Below the pieces are notes generated by a model, which worked only from the letters and a program-made list of their open reading frames with translations, was not told the origin of the DNA and did not search any database. Source: Henricia sp. BOLD:AAB3569 (taxonomy: Eukaryota; Echinodermata; Asteroidea; Spinulosida; Echinasteridae). Taken from it: a stretch of 64,000 nt of DNA. Location: contig JBBELK010000921.1 of the NCBI GenBank assembly GCA_037783545.1, positions 372,001-436,000 on the forward strand. The letters run 5' to 3'. The position numbers and the translations under genes were made by a program. Positions 14,696 to 25,206 of the stretch are shown one piece after another. The first letter of the stretch is position 1. The number at the start of each line of letters is the position of its first letter.

Positions 14696-14986
14696 CAGTC
14701 ATTTTTTTAGGCCATGGGACGATCACGCAAATTCGTTAGTTTTGTGATCTCCCTCCAGAAACTACTTTATTTTAGGTTTGGAAATCGTGGAAAATTATGC
14801 TTATCAATAACCTCAAACTCGCCAAGCCCAAAAGTTGCACATTTTTATGAACAAGACGAAAAATTACACTTATTTTTTCTAAAATAAATAAATCGCTGTC
14901 CAATCACAACGCGCCTCTCATAATGCACCGTCCAATGGCATAGCGTGTTCTACAGGTCTTTCGGTACGTGCACGTGCCACAACAAT
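14696..14986 (+). promoter_or_regulatory. Array edge and possible promoter region
   Basis: Satellite similarity ends at about 14,695. The stretch up to the ATG at 14987 is unique-looking. It carries an ATTGG-type inverted CCAAT motif and CpG-containing sequence (ACGCGCCTC, GGTACGTGCACGTGCC) just upstream of a good start context, AATATGGCG. No TATA box is clear. The promoter call rests only on its position before the coding fragment. Confidence 0.3.
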
Positions 14987-15247
14987 ATGGCGTCTTCGTC
15001 CGACACCTCTGACCCAAATTTTGCCGAGCATGAAGAAGACGAGGAATGCCCTTTTAACTGTTGTATGCACGTAACTGATGTCAAATCTAAAGTAGTGAAA
15101 TTCAGTGAGAGAAGTTTTGCACAATTTAGGGATTGTAGCAACCGATGGCGTGAGTTAAACTGCCCGGAAAGTGTCATCGCGGCAGCGATACCGCTGCGCT
15201 GGATATCCACGGGTACGACCATGACGACCACGCTCCTCGGCGCGTAA
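14987..15247 (+). CDS. N-terminal exon fragment of a Cys-containing invertebrate gene, function unknown
   Basis: An ATG in the context AATATGGCG opens an acidic N-terminus (MASSSDTSDP, then an EEDEE stretch). Next come a CPFNCC motif and a FSERSFAQFRDCSNRW-type motif followed by WRELNCPE. This motif order resembles the N-terminal zinc-binding-like region of large, multiplied genes of unknown function in marine invertebrates, many of them linked to mobile elements; that comparison is from memory. The frame ends at 15247. A different frame stays open across 15,240-15,340, which suggests either a splice donor nearby or a frameshift. It is followed within 65 bp by the palindrome-rich repeat, so the gene is probably truncated there. 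It may be a pseudogene. Confidence 0.45.
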   Translation: MASSSDTSDPNFAEHEEDEECPFNCCMHVTDVKSKVVKFSERSFAQFRDCSNRWRELNCPESVIAAAIPLRWISTGTTMTTTLLGA

Positions 15248-15310
15248 AACAGGAGGCTGAACATGGCGTTGGCGAAATGGCTGTCGCTTGTACCATGGAG
15301 GAAGAAACTA

Positions 15311-15795
15311 CGGTGGCTGATTTCCGCCAACAAAAATACTTCGTTTTATTACGGCGTTATAACGCTATAATACGGCGTTATAACGCCCTATTATGGCGTT
15401 ATTACTCCGTAATATTACGGCATTATAACGCCCTATTACGGCGTAATAACGCCGTAATAGGGCGTTATAACGCCGTATTAGGGCGTTATAACGCCGTATT
15501 AGGGCGTTATAACGCCCTATTACGGCGTTATTACGCCCTAATATTACGGCATTATAACCCCCTATTACAGCGTTGTAACGCCATATTACGGCGTTATAAC
15601 GCCCTATATTACGGCGTTATAACGCCGTAATTTTACGGCTTTATAACGCTGTAATTATACGGTTTAACTCCTAGCTGAGGTTAGCCGCCAATTTTGCCGA
15701 ATGAGTGACTCGCTGAATCATGTGCCCAATCAGCGGCCGTTTAGAAACACATTCCAAAACTTGGAATACATCCACCAGCAGAGGATGTTGCAAGA
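15311..15795 (+). repeat. Palindrome-rich repeat element, copy 1
   Basis: The element starts TACGGTGGCTGATTTCCGCC, runs through a minisatellite of a 14-bp perfect palindrome (GGCGTTATAACGCC and variants, about 15350-15660), and ends with a GAGGTTAGCCGCC block plus about 100 bp of flank. The same order occurs inverted at 35815-36332. The outer ends (GGTGGCTGA and the complement of TTAGCCGCC) are similar inverted ends, so a MITE-like element is plausible. The long repetitive ORF through it is an artefact of the repeat. Confidence 0.8.
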
Positions 15796-17090
15796 CCGAA
15801 CAATTTTACAACTTTTGTTCTTTAAGCCAAACAGGGATGGGGTATTTTGTGACAACAACTTGTCAACCTAAATTTCTAGTTCTTTGAATCCAAGGAGAAA
15901 AGCAAACTTTTGGCATTTTCTACTCAGCAATTAGTTCATAATTAAACAGTTATAAATTGATGCGGAAGTGAAGATTTTCACAAGGAATGCTGGAACTTAC
16001 ATCTTTGACAAAATAAAATAAATAAACGTACTTATTTAAAAGGCCTATATGACACGCTAAACAACTGTATGCCTATTCTTTGCTTCATATGATGGATTAC
16101 TTGTTCAGCAAGACATAATATTGTTCGTTTGGATGTAAAAATCAATAAAAGGTAGCCTTTTTCAACTTTGAAGATTTCATTGCAATAAATCACAGACATA
16201 GGGCGCTGTTTGGAGTGCATCACGTAAGGAAGACAGAGGGAAAAGTTAAGAAAAACATAGGACCTCAAGTTGGACTTGTGGCAAATTGCTGCAGTTTCTA
16301 CCCCCCAGTTTTGTCATAGCTTACAGCAGGCAACATGGAAAACAAACTAAAACAGCCATGGATTACAAAAGTTTAAGGAAAACTGAGACAAAAAGGTGGA
16401 ATCTTCTGCGCACAGTTGAATGTGATTTTCCTGTGTTTGTCTCTTGTGACATCATGACCTTGGTCATGAATATGCACACTGTAACTGAGTAGAGTGGTTT
16501 TAAAGCATAGATTTCATTATTAAGAATCCTAAATAAGGGGCCCTTTAAACAATTTGTAATGCATTTGTAATGGATCTTACTCCTTGATATGCTTGAATTT
16601 TGCTTTTATCGACGCACTATACTCGGTACCTAATTAAAGAGTTAAGAAGACCATTTTAATTTGCACCAAGAAAGTATAGGTTTTCTTGTTCAAATTTAGG
16701 AAAATACGTATATTCATGCAATTTGATCAGAACGCTATTTCTCTAGCTCTGGTTCTTATTCATTGTCACGCTATTCGTTTAAAGACATTCACATTTGTTT
16801 GCTCAGACACCCAGATTAGAACTTGCGTAGTGTGTAAGAAATTAAACACCCATGGGAATTTTGTGTTGAAAGCAAACTACTACATGTACTTCAGATAGAT
16901 CGAGGGGACCCTATAAAGAACACCAAAACACATGTTGAAAGTCCTGGAGTTACCCTAATTTTAGTACTTTTGTTGCAGAATTCACAGGAAGTATATTCGG
17001 TTCAAAAGACGCAAATTATATACTCTGACCAAACGATCGAGGAGCCTTACAGATGTAACATATTATAAGGGTCAGTAACGTATACGAACG
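15796..17090. other. No gene recognised
   Basis: This is AT-rich sequence with only short ORFs and no protein motif I recognise. There is no repeat similarity to the satellite. Confidence 0.6.
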
Positions 17091-17092
17091 CC

Positions 17093-17282
17093 CAGGGGCG
17101 GATCCAGGAATTTTTCCAGGAGGGGGTTTTGCCACCAGGGAGGAGTTTTGCCCGTAACATTTTTATGCAGCTTGTTTCGGACAGGCGGCCGGACACACAA
17201 ACAATGCATTACATTATTTTTTTTTGGTGTCTGAGCAGGGAGGGGTTTTGACCCCCAAAACCCCCCTCTGGATCCGCGCCCG
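17093..17282. mobile_element. Short TIR element (MITE)
   Basis: The left end, AGGGGCGGATCCAGGA, is matched by the inverted right end, CTCTGGATCCGCGCCC. The inside is G-rich near the left end and C-rich near the right, and contains no ORF of note. Ends of the GGGGCGGATCCAGG type are common among small DNA transposons in animal genomes. I could not define a target duplication. Confidence 0.65.
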
Positions 17283-17329
17283 ACATCTCTTGTTGCATAG
17301 CAAACTGCACCAGCCTCTGTAATGCCTAA

Positions 17330-17885
17330 GTCACATGTCCAAGGCTTCCCGGGGGGATGTAGCCGATCTAGGCCGCGGCCGGGGACTAAAGTCGGGGGGC
17401 GGGGTGGTGACGGGGGGGGGGGGGGGGGGGGCTGGGGGTAGGTGACACCGGGCTTCACGGTCATAATGTATATTTGTCGGCGGGCACTCTGGCGGCTTTC
17501 GTAGAAAATTGGCGAAATGTTTGGCCCGTTTATCGGTCGGTGTCCGGCAGGCACCCGTCAGATGCCCTGGCGGTGTCCCGGGGGCCCCTGCGGCATCCGG
17601 CAGGGTGCCGGCCGATTCTCACAGCCTGGCGGTTGATCGGATACGCCGCCCTGCAGGCCGGGCCCTGCTCGGCGCCCGGCCGGCGACCGTGAACGCGGCC
17701 GGGGCCCCGCCGATGTCTAATCGGCGCCCGGCAGGTGCCCGGCCGGGGCCCGATATAAATATTGTCTGTGTCGTCACAAATTTGGCCCGGGGCCCGCCCG
17801 ATGTGGCCGGTGCCAGGCCAGGCACCAGCGGGGGGCCTGTCGATTTTTTGGCTTGGATCCGGCTTGTATTTTTCGCCGGACCCGA
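17330..17885. other. GC-rich block with poly-G tract
   Basis: A run of about 20 G lies at roughly 17412-17432. It is followed by about 350 bp of very GC-rich sequence built from recurring pieces such as GGCAGGTGCCCGGCC. ORFs exist on both strands, but they are low-complexity and follow base composition. It may be a CpG island or a degenerate repeat; I see no gene. Confidence 0.5.
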
Positions 17886-18106
17886 GTTGATTTTTCCCAA
17901 AATGCTTTGTTGAATTTTTCTTCTAGGTCTGTTTGGAGACGTTGGGCTTCAGAGGTCGGCTCATTCCACGCAGACTTAAAGTTATTGTCCGATGTTTCTC
18001 GGTAAATTTGATTTTGTTTAAATTCTCCTGACGAATTTTAAAAGCATTTACTTTATTTTAACGACAAAACATCATACTTTGTATTTTTAGACCATGTGAA
18101 AAACGC

Positions 18107-18155
18107 CGTTTTTATACGACCGTTTTTATACGACCGTTTTTATACGACCGTTTTT
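18107..18155 (+). repeat. 14-bp tandem repeat (CGTTTTTATACGAC, 3.5 copies)
   Basis: Three exact units lie at 18107-18120, 18121-18134 and 18135-18148, with a partial fourth. From here to 18,950 I recognise nothing else. Confidence 0.9.
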
Positions 18156-18954
18156 GCGCCTTGCCTAGACTTTCCCTGGTCTAACTTCCCGTGTTTGGTC
18201 TGTGGTGGGCGGCGTGCGGTGCGCCCTCTGGATTGGTGGCCTGTCAAATTCCTTTTCTGCTGTCTCGAAAGACTTTCCGAGACACATAAAACATAATAAA
18301 ACATATTGTACAGGCGGTGCAGACCGAGCACGGGAGGTCGGACCTGGGCAAGTCTACGCCTTGAATTATTGGCGGTCTGCTAATAATTCGAAATATTAAT
18401 ACAAAATAATCAATAAATGCATTCTTCTATCAATGCGCTTCACAAAAAGAGGTTGCAAAAGAACACACAGGTGTTTATTGACAGTAATTGCTCGATAACT
18501 AAACATTGGTTTTTTTTTTTTCGTTGATGTCTCATTTGAAAGCGAATAATTTTTATTTGTACACAATTATTTTTCGAGGTGCCACACCCAAAACGCACGG
18601 ATTATGTTTAAGTTGGAACCCAACAAAATGGGTTTTCTGAGATCCCTTGACTAGTTATTCGTTTATTTTTTTTTAAAGAATATTTTAAAGAAGCATGTTC
18701 AGACCCCAAAATTGATTGCCCCCACTTTTTCTCGTGAACATTCTGAATTTTCCCTTATTCCGTATAGGTTTATTTCCGAGGATAATTGCCAATGTATAAT
18801 AAACCGATTTATCCACATAATTGCATTAAAACTTATGATGCAAATTTCCGCGGGTTTTGCAAGGTGACGAATACGGTTACGAATACTGAATTGATAACGG
18901 TGGCATTATGGTTAGGTAATTGTCAAGCTTTACAAAAAAACATGTGACTTTGGG

Positions 18955-19270
18955 CTTGTCTCGTATTGTTTTAAAACAATAGGTTTTGGGGGGGAAAGCA
19001 GCGGAACTCCTAAACGGAAGAAGGTATGAACTTCAAACTTAGCATAGTCTTGTATCTTAGGCTACGGACACTATAGTTTGTGTAACGTCACCATGTCGTC
19101 ATGTATTATTTGATAAATGATTTTAAAATACCTAAAATGCTGATTTTGGACAAAAAAGCAATCTAACTCGAAAACAGTATACACATATTGACTGCTCATG
19201 AGGGTGATGGTGCAAACTATCGTCCCGAGGTGATCTTGAAACGGCAGTCCTGCTATTTTCCCGAGGCCGC
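18955..19270 (+). repeat. Decayed satellite-related repeat, left of the Polinton
   Basis: This stretch aligns by eye with 33,270-33,510: GGAAGAAGGTATGAAC, then CATAGTCTTGTA, then CACTATAGTTTGTGT, then CCTAAAATGCTGATTTTG, then AACTCGAAAA. It is one monomer of the same degenerate array found right of the Polinton. The Polinton therefore appears to sit inside this older array. Confidence 0.65.
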
Positions 19271-19379
19271 GGCCCATTCACAACTAAACGGGGTAATTTT
19301 GCCCCCTTTTCCTGGTTTTACTTAAAAACCATGTGGAAACATGCCAAATGAAAATCAGTACACTAACAAGTCACTACTT

Positions 19380-19645
19380 GGGGTTGTTTCAAAGCCATCT
19401 TTGTCTTTAATGACAGTACTCATTTAAATTTGTACAAGAAATATCTATTTGATGAAACTCGCGTTTACCAAGATCAAAACATTTTAAAGAGTGAAAAACA
19501 TCAAATATACTCTGTCACTCAGAGTAAATTGGCCATTTCGCCGCTAGATACAAAGATATACCTTTTAGCCGACGGCATAAACACCGTGGCTTACGGGAAT
19601 TACTTGCATGAAGGAGGCAGCGCGGTGTCTACTGGCACGACTTGA
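19380..19645 (+). pseudogene. polB: Polinton protein-primed DNA polymerase B, C-terminal fragment
   Basis: The open frame contains YLFDETRVYQ, then KSEKHQIYSV, then LADGINTVAYGN, close to the conserved tail of Polinton/viral family B polymerases (the DDKR..L.DGI.TLAYGH-type ending). Only about 85-90 residues remain out of roughly 1,000. The exonuclease, the polymerase motifs and the TPR region are absent because the element is truncated on the left. The 3' end overlaps the convergent integrase tail by about 45 bp. The assignment rests on remembered family motifs, so the exact class is likely but unproven. Confidence 0.65.
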
Positions 19646-20838
19646 AGCTCTTGTCGCACAAACGACCTCTTTGGCCCCGGGTAGTTCAGGTAATATAACA
19701 TTGGTTGTCCTTTAACGTGAGTGTACTCTCTGACGGTAAAAATCTGAAGAGACCATATTGGATAGGTCGCCCGGTTGATACATATACCTTACGACATCTC
19801 TACCTGTTTTTAGAGGGGTCTCTTTTGTACCCGCTGCAGAGGGCGTTTGCTCGACTCTCTTTAATTTAATGGCGTCTATCGGTCTCTTGCCAATCAAACG
19901 CGTTTCTTCTTCGTTCATAGCTTTGACTACCTCCGGGAGTCTCTTAACCCACTCTGTATTTCTCGACTTTGGGTCGAGCATTTCTTCAGAGTATTGGTAG
20001 CCGAATAATACTTCAGCCAACGACCTATTGAATCGCTCTACTATACCCTGAGCGTGGTGCAAACCGGGTATACCGCTTTGTACGATCACGTTATTTTTAC
20101 TCATGAGCGCGCTAAAACTACCCAACTAACTCTCTGCCTGGGTCTACTTTGATAATCTTTGGCCACGTCAAAGGCGATCTCTTGTAAATTTTAGCAATGG
20201 CATCGGTCACTTGATCAGCCGTCTTGGACGTCAGTGGCTCGGCTTCCTTATACATGTATCTACTAGCCACGTCTACCACCGTCAACGCGTATATGGGTCT
20301 TTCTATAAATTAGGGGTCCAATGTTGGTGTACCCCGTTACATTTTACATCTTGTTTTTGTAAATTCAGGACACATTCTTTAAATACCTTCCATCTCACAG
20401 AGTGAGTGCATAAAGTACAATTCATACAAAATGGTTTAAAAGCCATTTTAATGATTTTTGTACAAAAAAATAACACATATCAGGTGTAACGGGGGACACC
20501 AAATGTCACACTTTTGGACCCCTAATTTATAGAAAGACCCATTTGTAAGTTTTAGATTTTACTCGTAGGGTAAAAACAACAGGTCGGCCTGATGCATGAC
20601 GTTTGGTACGCCGTAACTATAATTTAAAGAAATATGTATAGGTATATGCGCCGGTGGTGCTAGTTAAATTTGCCACATTGCCTGCTTGCGTAACCAATTT
20701 CTAGCTTCTTCTTCACTCGTCTTTGCTTTTTTTTGGTTTTTTTTTTGGTTTTTTTTAGATAATTGCTCTACGGCTCCTTCGCCCCGACAGTATCCTCTAG
20801 GTCCGTAATACAACTTGACAAATTTCTTATCGTTCATG
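19600..20838 (-). pseudogene. Polinton integrase (retroviral-like), interrupted
   Basis: Read on the - strand from ATG 20838, the N-terminus has LYYGPRGYCRGEGAVEQL and EEEARNWLRKQAMWQI, typical of Polinton integrases. VMHQADLLFLPY, TVVDVASR, HHAQGIVERFNRSLAEVLF and WVKRLPEVVKAM follow, covering the rve core and the glutamate of the DDE motif. Three lesions are visible: a TAA in the N-terminal region near 20661, a 246-bp TIR element in the core region (20295-20540), and a frameshift near 19770. After the frameshift the C-terminus continues in another frame (SLQIFTVREYTH and on) to a stop at 19600-19602. In the intact element it would integrate the linear DNA and create the target duplication. 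Confidence 0.85.
20295..20540. mobile_element. MITE inside the integrase pseudogene
   Basis: GGGTCTTTCTATAAATTAGG at the left matches the inverted right end CCTAATTTATAGAAAGACCC, and similarity continues inward (GGTGT and CCCCGTTACA). Both ends are bordered by AT, which could be a 2-bp duplication or part of the TIR. It carries no coding sequence. Integrase homology resumes on both sides, which defines the element's limits. Confidence 0.85.
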
Positions 20839-20852
20839 ATTATTTATTTTGT

Positions 20853-21110
20853 TTAATTATATTTGTAAAGCAAATATTTCAGTAAACCCAGACCGCCCGC
20901 AATCAAAAAGATTTCTCCGTCTTTGATGTTCTCTGGTTTGGTATAAAAGTCGGACAATTTAGGCTCGCGCGCTAATCCGACTGGCATTTCTTCGTCTTCG
21001 CCGGTTGCCTTGTTGTATTCGTACAGTGCTTCGTCGACGTCGTTGAAGGTATGCTTAGAGTGCGCCTTTTTTGAGTCATATACAAAATTTATTATAGAGA
21101 AAAACGGGAT
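20853..21110 (-). pseudogene. Polinton small protein with C-terminal membrane segment
   Basis: The - strand frame ends at 20853, just 15 bp from the integrase ATG, so the two genes are colinear. It contains NDVDEALYEYNKATGEDEEM, then LAREPKLSDFYTKP, and ends in a hydrophobic GEIFLIAGGLGLLKYLLYKY segment, a single C-terminal membrane anchor. About 80 residues are open before an upstream stop near 21115, with no ATG in that stretch, so the 5' end is lost or altered. The function is not known to me. Position and style match small structural or membrane genes seen next to Polinton integrases. Confidence 0.6.
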
Positions 21111-22453
21111 TAATCTAGCAAAAATTCACGACTAAGGTGAAGCGAAAAGCAACATGATCCCGAAATTAAAGTAATCAGAAAACAACTGCTGCGTTGCAAA
21201 AAAAACCAAAGTCTTAAAGCGTTAATTTGGCAGTAATTAATCAAAATAAAGCAACAGAAAATTAAGCAAAATTATTCGGAAATCGCTGTTTGCAAAACTG
21301 AAATAAATATAACTTAGCTTGTTACTTTGCAGAACTTAAATCAAATCAAAATAAGTTCGTTACTTTACGAAACTCAGATGCATTAAATTAGCTTGCTGCT
21401 TTGCGCAATTTAAATCAACTTTGGCAAACACTTAATTAAGCAAAATCAAAAGGAATTTCTGTCAAGCGAATTGCAGGAGTAGAATCAAAATGTCAGCGAA
21501 GAAATCAAAATGTTCCGTCTCGGACTTGACAAACTCACAGTACGGCACTCTGCCTTGGTATGTGTAAAGATGGTTACCGGTGGTCCCTCAGGCACCCTGT
21601 CGTCGACACTGCGTCGAACGTACGCCTCTCGGGAGAAGATACACCGTCATTAAAACCATACTGCTCGTCAAACTCGTCAAAATGGTCATCTAAAATGATG
21701 AAATCAAACCGAAATCTTTGCAAGATTTCTTAAAGTGGCAATTTAGGCCCTTTGGGGGAATCGGCACTTTTGGGCAATTTAAATGTAATTATGAAACTAA
21801 CTCAGGAAAAATTACATTTTAAACAAAACACTCAAAATAATTCAGAAATCAAATACAAATCAAACTTACGGTAATTTTAATGGCGAGCTGAACCGTGGAT
21901 TGGTCAGTGGAGGTCTTCTCTCCTTCGGCCAGTTAGCGGTTTCAATGGCCGGAATGTACTGTCAATGGCGAAACTGCCCGAACCTTCGATGGCTGTCTCC
22001 ACCGTCTGTTGGTTTACTGGTAGCAACCCAGCACGCAGTCAATCACTCCACAAACATAACTGTCAAACTCACACTGACATCTTTACTGTCACCAGCTCAA
22101 GTCAACTCTGACATACCTCTCAAATTCTGACAAACTTCCAAGTTCAATAACAAAAGGCACATAACTTACATGTGATTGCAAACGTGACACCATTCGGTTC
22201 TTTTATTCCTTAACAACACGAGTGAGTTTTAACAAAAGACAATTACCATGACCATATGTACGGATGAGTGAACAACGCCGTTCAACGGGTATACTGTAAC
22301 AATAGCATGGATGCAGCAGGAGTTTTGGCGCGCACATGACGTAGTTAAACTAAGGACCAATCACAATTAAGAAGAAGAAAAATAATGTTTCGGGAAATCT
22401 TCTGACAAGCAGTGTAGAAACAAATTAAAGAAACAAATTTCGAAGAGATACCT
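21111..22453. other. 1.3-kb non-coding stretch between two head-to-head Polinton genes
   Basis: This is AT-rich in its first third, with a GC-richer middle (21530-22080). The ORF at 21900-22130 shows no recognisable motif. It is longer than expected between divergent Polinton genes, so it may hide another old insertion, but I found no clear inverted or direct ends. Confidence 0.4.
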
Positions 22454-23383
22454 ATGGAAGATTTGTCCAGGAATGCAGATTTTTTAAGCAGTACGCTTGA
22501 TGACATGCATTCGGCATTATATGAAATTGATACGTCTTTAAATATAATTGAAACATCCTTTATTGAAGGCTTAACGGCTGAAGAGGGTGTTCAAACATCA
22601 GTCGATCAAGTTGCGACTGAGACTCAAACGGAAGGGTTAAACTTTAGAGAACTAGAGGCGTTGGACGATAAGATGCAGACTCTACGCGGTAATTTGGAAT
22701 TACATTTATTATAATTAGAGCAAGTAGACGACGACATAGCGACAACGAATGCAGAATTAGACGAAGCCATAGAAACACAAGACGAAGAAAAAATTGCTAG
22801 ATTAAAAAACGTTATACAAGATTTGTACGTAGAGAGATCAGCTAGGCTAGAAGCGGCGAGTATAAATGAAAAGGCATTGAGAAATCAAATGAATACAATC
22901 AAGGAAACTGTAGAGCGAATGCTTACTATCGATAAGACTCTAGCCGATAAAATTAGAACGCTGTTTAGAGAACAGGGCATCATCGTCGTGAGCATTCTAG
23001 CAGCATTTTCTTTGGCGATAAGCTCAATAATAGCTAGCATAGTAGCCGGAGCACGGGGGCAGCTACAGCCACAGGTGGTGGTGGTGGTTAATTAGTCAGT
23101 CCAGAAAAGCCGGTAACCCCGTCGCAACCGACTATTAAAACCAAAGAACGTTACGGGCTGGATAAAACGACAACTAGGGAACTTGGCAAATTTGTTAAAG
23201 AAGTTGGGGGCTAAAGCGCTAGCTGCATTGCCGGGGATACTAGGAAGCGTAGCCAGTTGGTTATTTAATTTGCTTTGCAATACCGTATAATGTTTAACGG
23301 AGCACGTCTGGGCAATGATAAGCGGTGTTGCCGTGTTCATTTTTGTTTACGTACAAAAGAACATTAAACAAACTTTACGTTAA
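22454..23383 (+). pseudogene. Polinton coiled-coil protein with C-terminal hydrophobic segments
   Basis: ATG 22454 opens an acidic, heptad-like helical region (MEDLSRNADFLSS, then repeated Glu/Leu-rich stretches). It continues after an in-frame TAA at 22712 as ERSARLEAASINEKALRNQM. A conserved hydrophobic block follows (FREQGIIVVSILAAFSLAIS, then IIASIVAG). After a short region open in another frame comes WIKRQLGNLA, then ALPGILGSVASWLF, then a final hydrophobic helix ending at 23383. At least three stops interrupt it. The order helix-rich N-terminus, membrane segment, Pro-rich linker, amphipathic C-terminus recurs in metazoan Polintons as I remember them. The exact role is unassigned; a minor capsid or membrane-active protein is possible. 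Confidence 0.6.
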
Positions 23384-23397
23384 AGATTGTTAAGACA

Positions 23398-23443
23398 GAA
23401 AAAGGGGTTTTACGTTGCCTAGGCAACGTAACACCCCTTTTTC
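23398..23443. terminator. Hairpin between convergent Polinton genes
   Basis: Two adjacent 23-nt arms (23398-23420 and 23421-23443) match at 22 of 23 positions. They start GAAAAAGGGG and meet at CCTAGG. The hairpin lies between the stop of the + strand coiled-coil gene (23383) and that of the - strand gene (23470), where a shared 3'-end signal would act. The terminator role is inference. Confidence 0.6.
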
Positions 23444-23469
23444 GCGTCATATAAAAACTTGCGTTAATT

Positions 23470-23800
23470 TTAGTTTACTACTTTATAAAGCAAATAAGTT
23501 ATTCCCAAAATCGCCAAGACCCCGACAATCAGTGAAGTCTTTTCTTCTTCGTGATATCCAGAAGTCAAAATTTCGTCAAGTTCTTGTTGAAATTTTTGGT
23601 TTCTGTTGGGTTGTATTTGCTTCTTGTACCTGCGTAACTTGTATTTTAACCTCTGAAGCGATAACATGATTCACATCTTCTACGCTCGGTTGCATTTGAG
23701 CTTGTGGTTGTATTTGAGGTTGAGCTTGAGGTTGAGGTATGGCAACAGCCTGAATTGCTGGTAGCTCGTCGTTTAATTTTTCATCGTAGCCTACGTTCAT
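23470..23800 (-). pseudogene. Polinton small Pro/Gln-rich protein with C-terminal anchor
   Basis: ATG at 23800 (-) starts MNVGYDEKLNDELP, followed by a PQAQPQIQPQAQ repeat stretch. A frameshift near 23650 moves the reading to a basic segment (LRRYKKQIQPNRNQKF), then ELDEILTSGYHEEEK, and finally a hydrophobic SLIVGVLAILGITYLLYKV tail at 23470. Total length is about 110 residues. The single C-terminal membrane helix resembles the other small - strand gene at 20.85 kb. The function is unknown. Confidence 0.55.
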
Positions 23801-23865
23801 ATTTTTCGTTGCAATTGTATCCGTCGTGAATGCCGACTCTGAGCCGCATATCCGTAGGAATCAAG

Positions 23866-24159
23866 TGTAAGGACTTCGTTTTTAAAGTTAATAGTTTGTG
23901 TTAAAAGTTTGCTGTAAAGTTTTGTAGGTTCTCTCCTTGTCGCGAGGTGGCGCCCTTTCACTTAGGCTTCTTACCGCCTGCACAATCTTTACACAGTTTG
24001 TGCAGACTATCTATTCTAGGCATGGTGAAGGCACTGCGAATAAACCAGTTCCGACTGGAGAGATCCCAGAAAGAACCTGCTGTCCCCCTGTGTCCCTGAT
24101 TGGAGTTCGGGCCATCCAAACCCTTGGAGAATCCCTGACCCCCCTTCCCTGTCCTTACA
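23866..24159 (+). repeat. 5' LTR (294 bp)
   Basis: TG...CA ends within the 9-bp inverted pair TGTAAGGAC / GTCCTTACA. The ORF across it (23937-24290) also occurs in the 3' LTR and is not a gene. Confidence 0.95.
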
Positions 24160-24163
24160 TCTT

Positions 24164-24181
24164 TGGCGTAGTCGGCAGGAT
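24164..24181 (+). other. Primer-binding site candidate
   Basis: TGGCGTAGTCGGCAGGAT starts 4 bp after the LTR. The leading TGG fits a tRNA CCA end. I could not assign the tRNA with confidence. Confidence 0.7.
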
Positions 24182-25206
24182 GGGGTTTGAAGCATTTCAG
24201 CCTTGCAAATATACCAGTGGACTAAGTCATGGAGCGAGTGAACTGTCGCATCAAACTCGAGCCGTAATGACCAGCTGTGATGTCGCCTAGTTTGTTTGTT
24301 GGTTTTCTCCAGGCAGCACACAACAGTTTTGCAGATGGGACTGGCACTTAAGCAGTATTCGGACAGAGTTCAAAGCAAAAAGTGCCTTGTTTACATTGGA
24401 TCCTGATTTTGACTACGCGAGATTCTGGAAATACGAAGTAATGCCATATAAAACTAAGTTGAGAGCAAGAGTTGCAGATTAGCAGCAGGCTTACAAATCA
24501 AGTGAACTGACGAGGATTAGGCGAAAACACTAAACTTGTTTTCCGCGCATCAAGGCTTGAGAATTGACTTTTGCGAAAGGTCACCGCAAGGAACTGGCTG
24601 ACACAATTTCACAAAATAACTGTTTTGCTGCTGTTGCTGTATTTAACTGGAATTGCAGTTCAAGTTATTTGTTAAAATTGCCTTCTTACATTTAATGTTA
24701 AATCATCTTAGTTAATTACTCGTTATTACATACTGTCTGAGTAGGATCTTGCCAATAGGGGGCGCTCTTTGTAAGTCAAGCATTTTATAAGTAACAGGAA
24801 TATTTTTTGGTATTGGCTTTGTTTCTGTCTGCAGTTCCTTGTTGTGCGTACCAGTAATAACCAAGAGTTTTTTTAATCGTGAAGGCCCCTTTAAAGTTTA
24901 TTGGCAGGGTTTGACTCTACTGCAGCGCCTACTGCATAACGCTTTTCGGCTGGGTCACAACATTCCGCTGAGTTGTTTGGTGGTTACTGTGTAATAGGCT
25001 GGACATGTACAGTCAGAGTGTTGTGTCATGTGTAAACAATTATGTATGTGTACACATGTACTATAATGTTATTTGATTGCTGTAAAAATGACTATGTTTT
25101 TTATTTGTAAGCACAGAGCCCAAACTTATGCATAGTTTATGCTTACAAGTACTCATACTTTTTTTTAAGTGTTTTGTCTTTTCAAGGCCTGTTGACCCCT
25201 AAAGCC
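24182..25206 (+). other. Leader region of the LTR element
   Basis: About 1 kb lies between the PBS and the gag start. It contains no long ORF. It presumably carries packaging signals, but none is identifiable by eye. Confidence 0.6.

Noticed and set aside
15277-15630. Long repetitive ORF with RRYNA-type repeats (and its counterpart at 36061-36354)
   Set aside because: It is simply the translation of the 14-bp palindrome array in one frame.
17072-17913. Overlapping Pro/Gly/Arg-rich ORFs on both strands
   Set aside because: They follow the extreme GC content and low complexity; no domain is visible.
23937-24290. 117-codon ORF repeated at 28710-29009
   Set aside because: It lies mostly within the LTR and is shared only because the LTR is duplicated.
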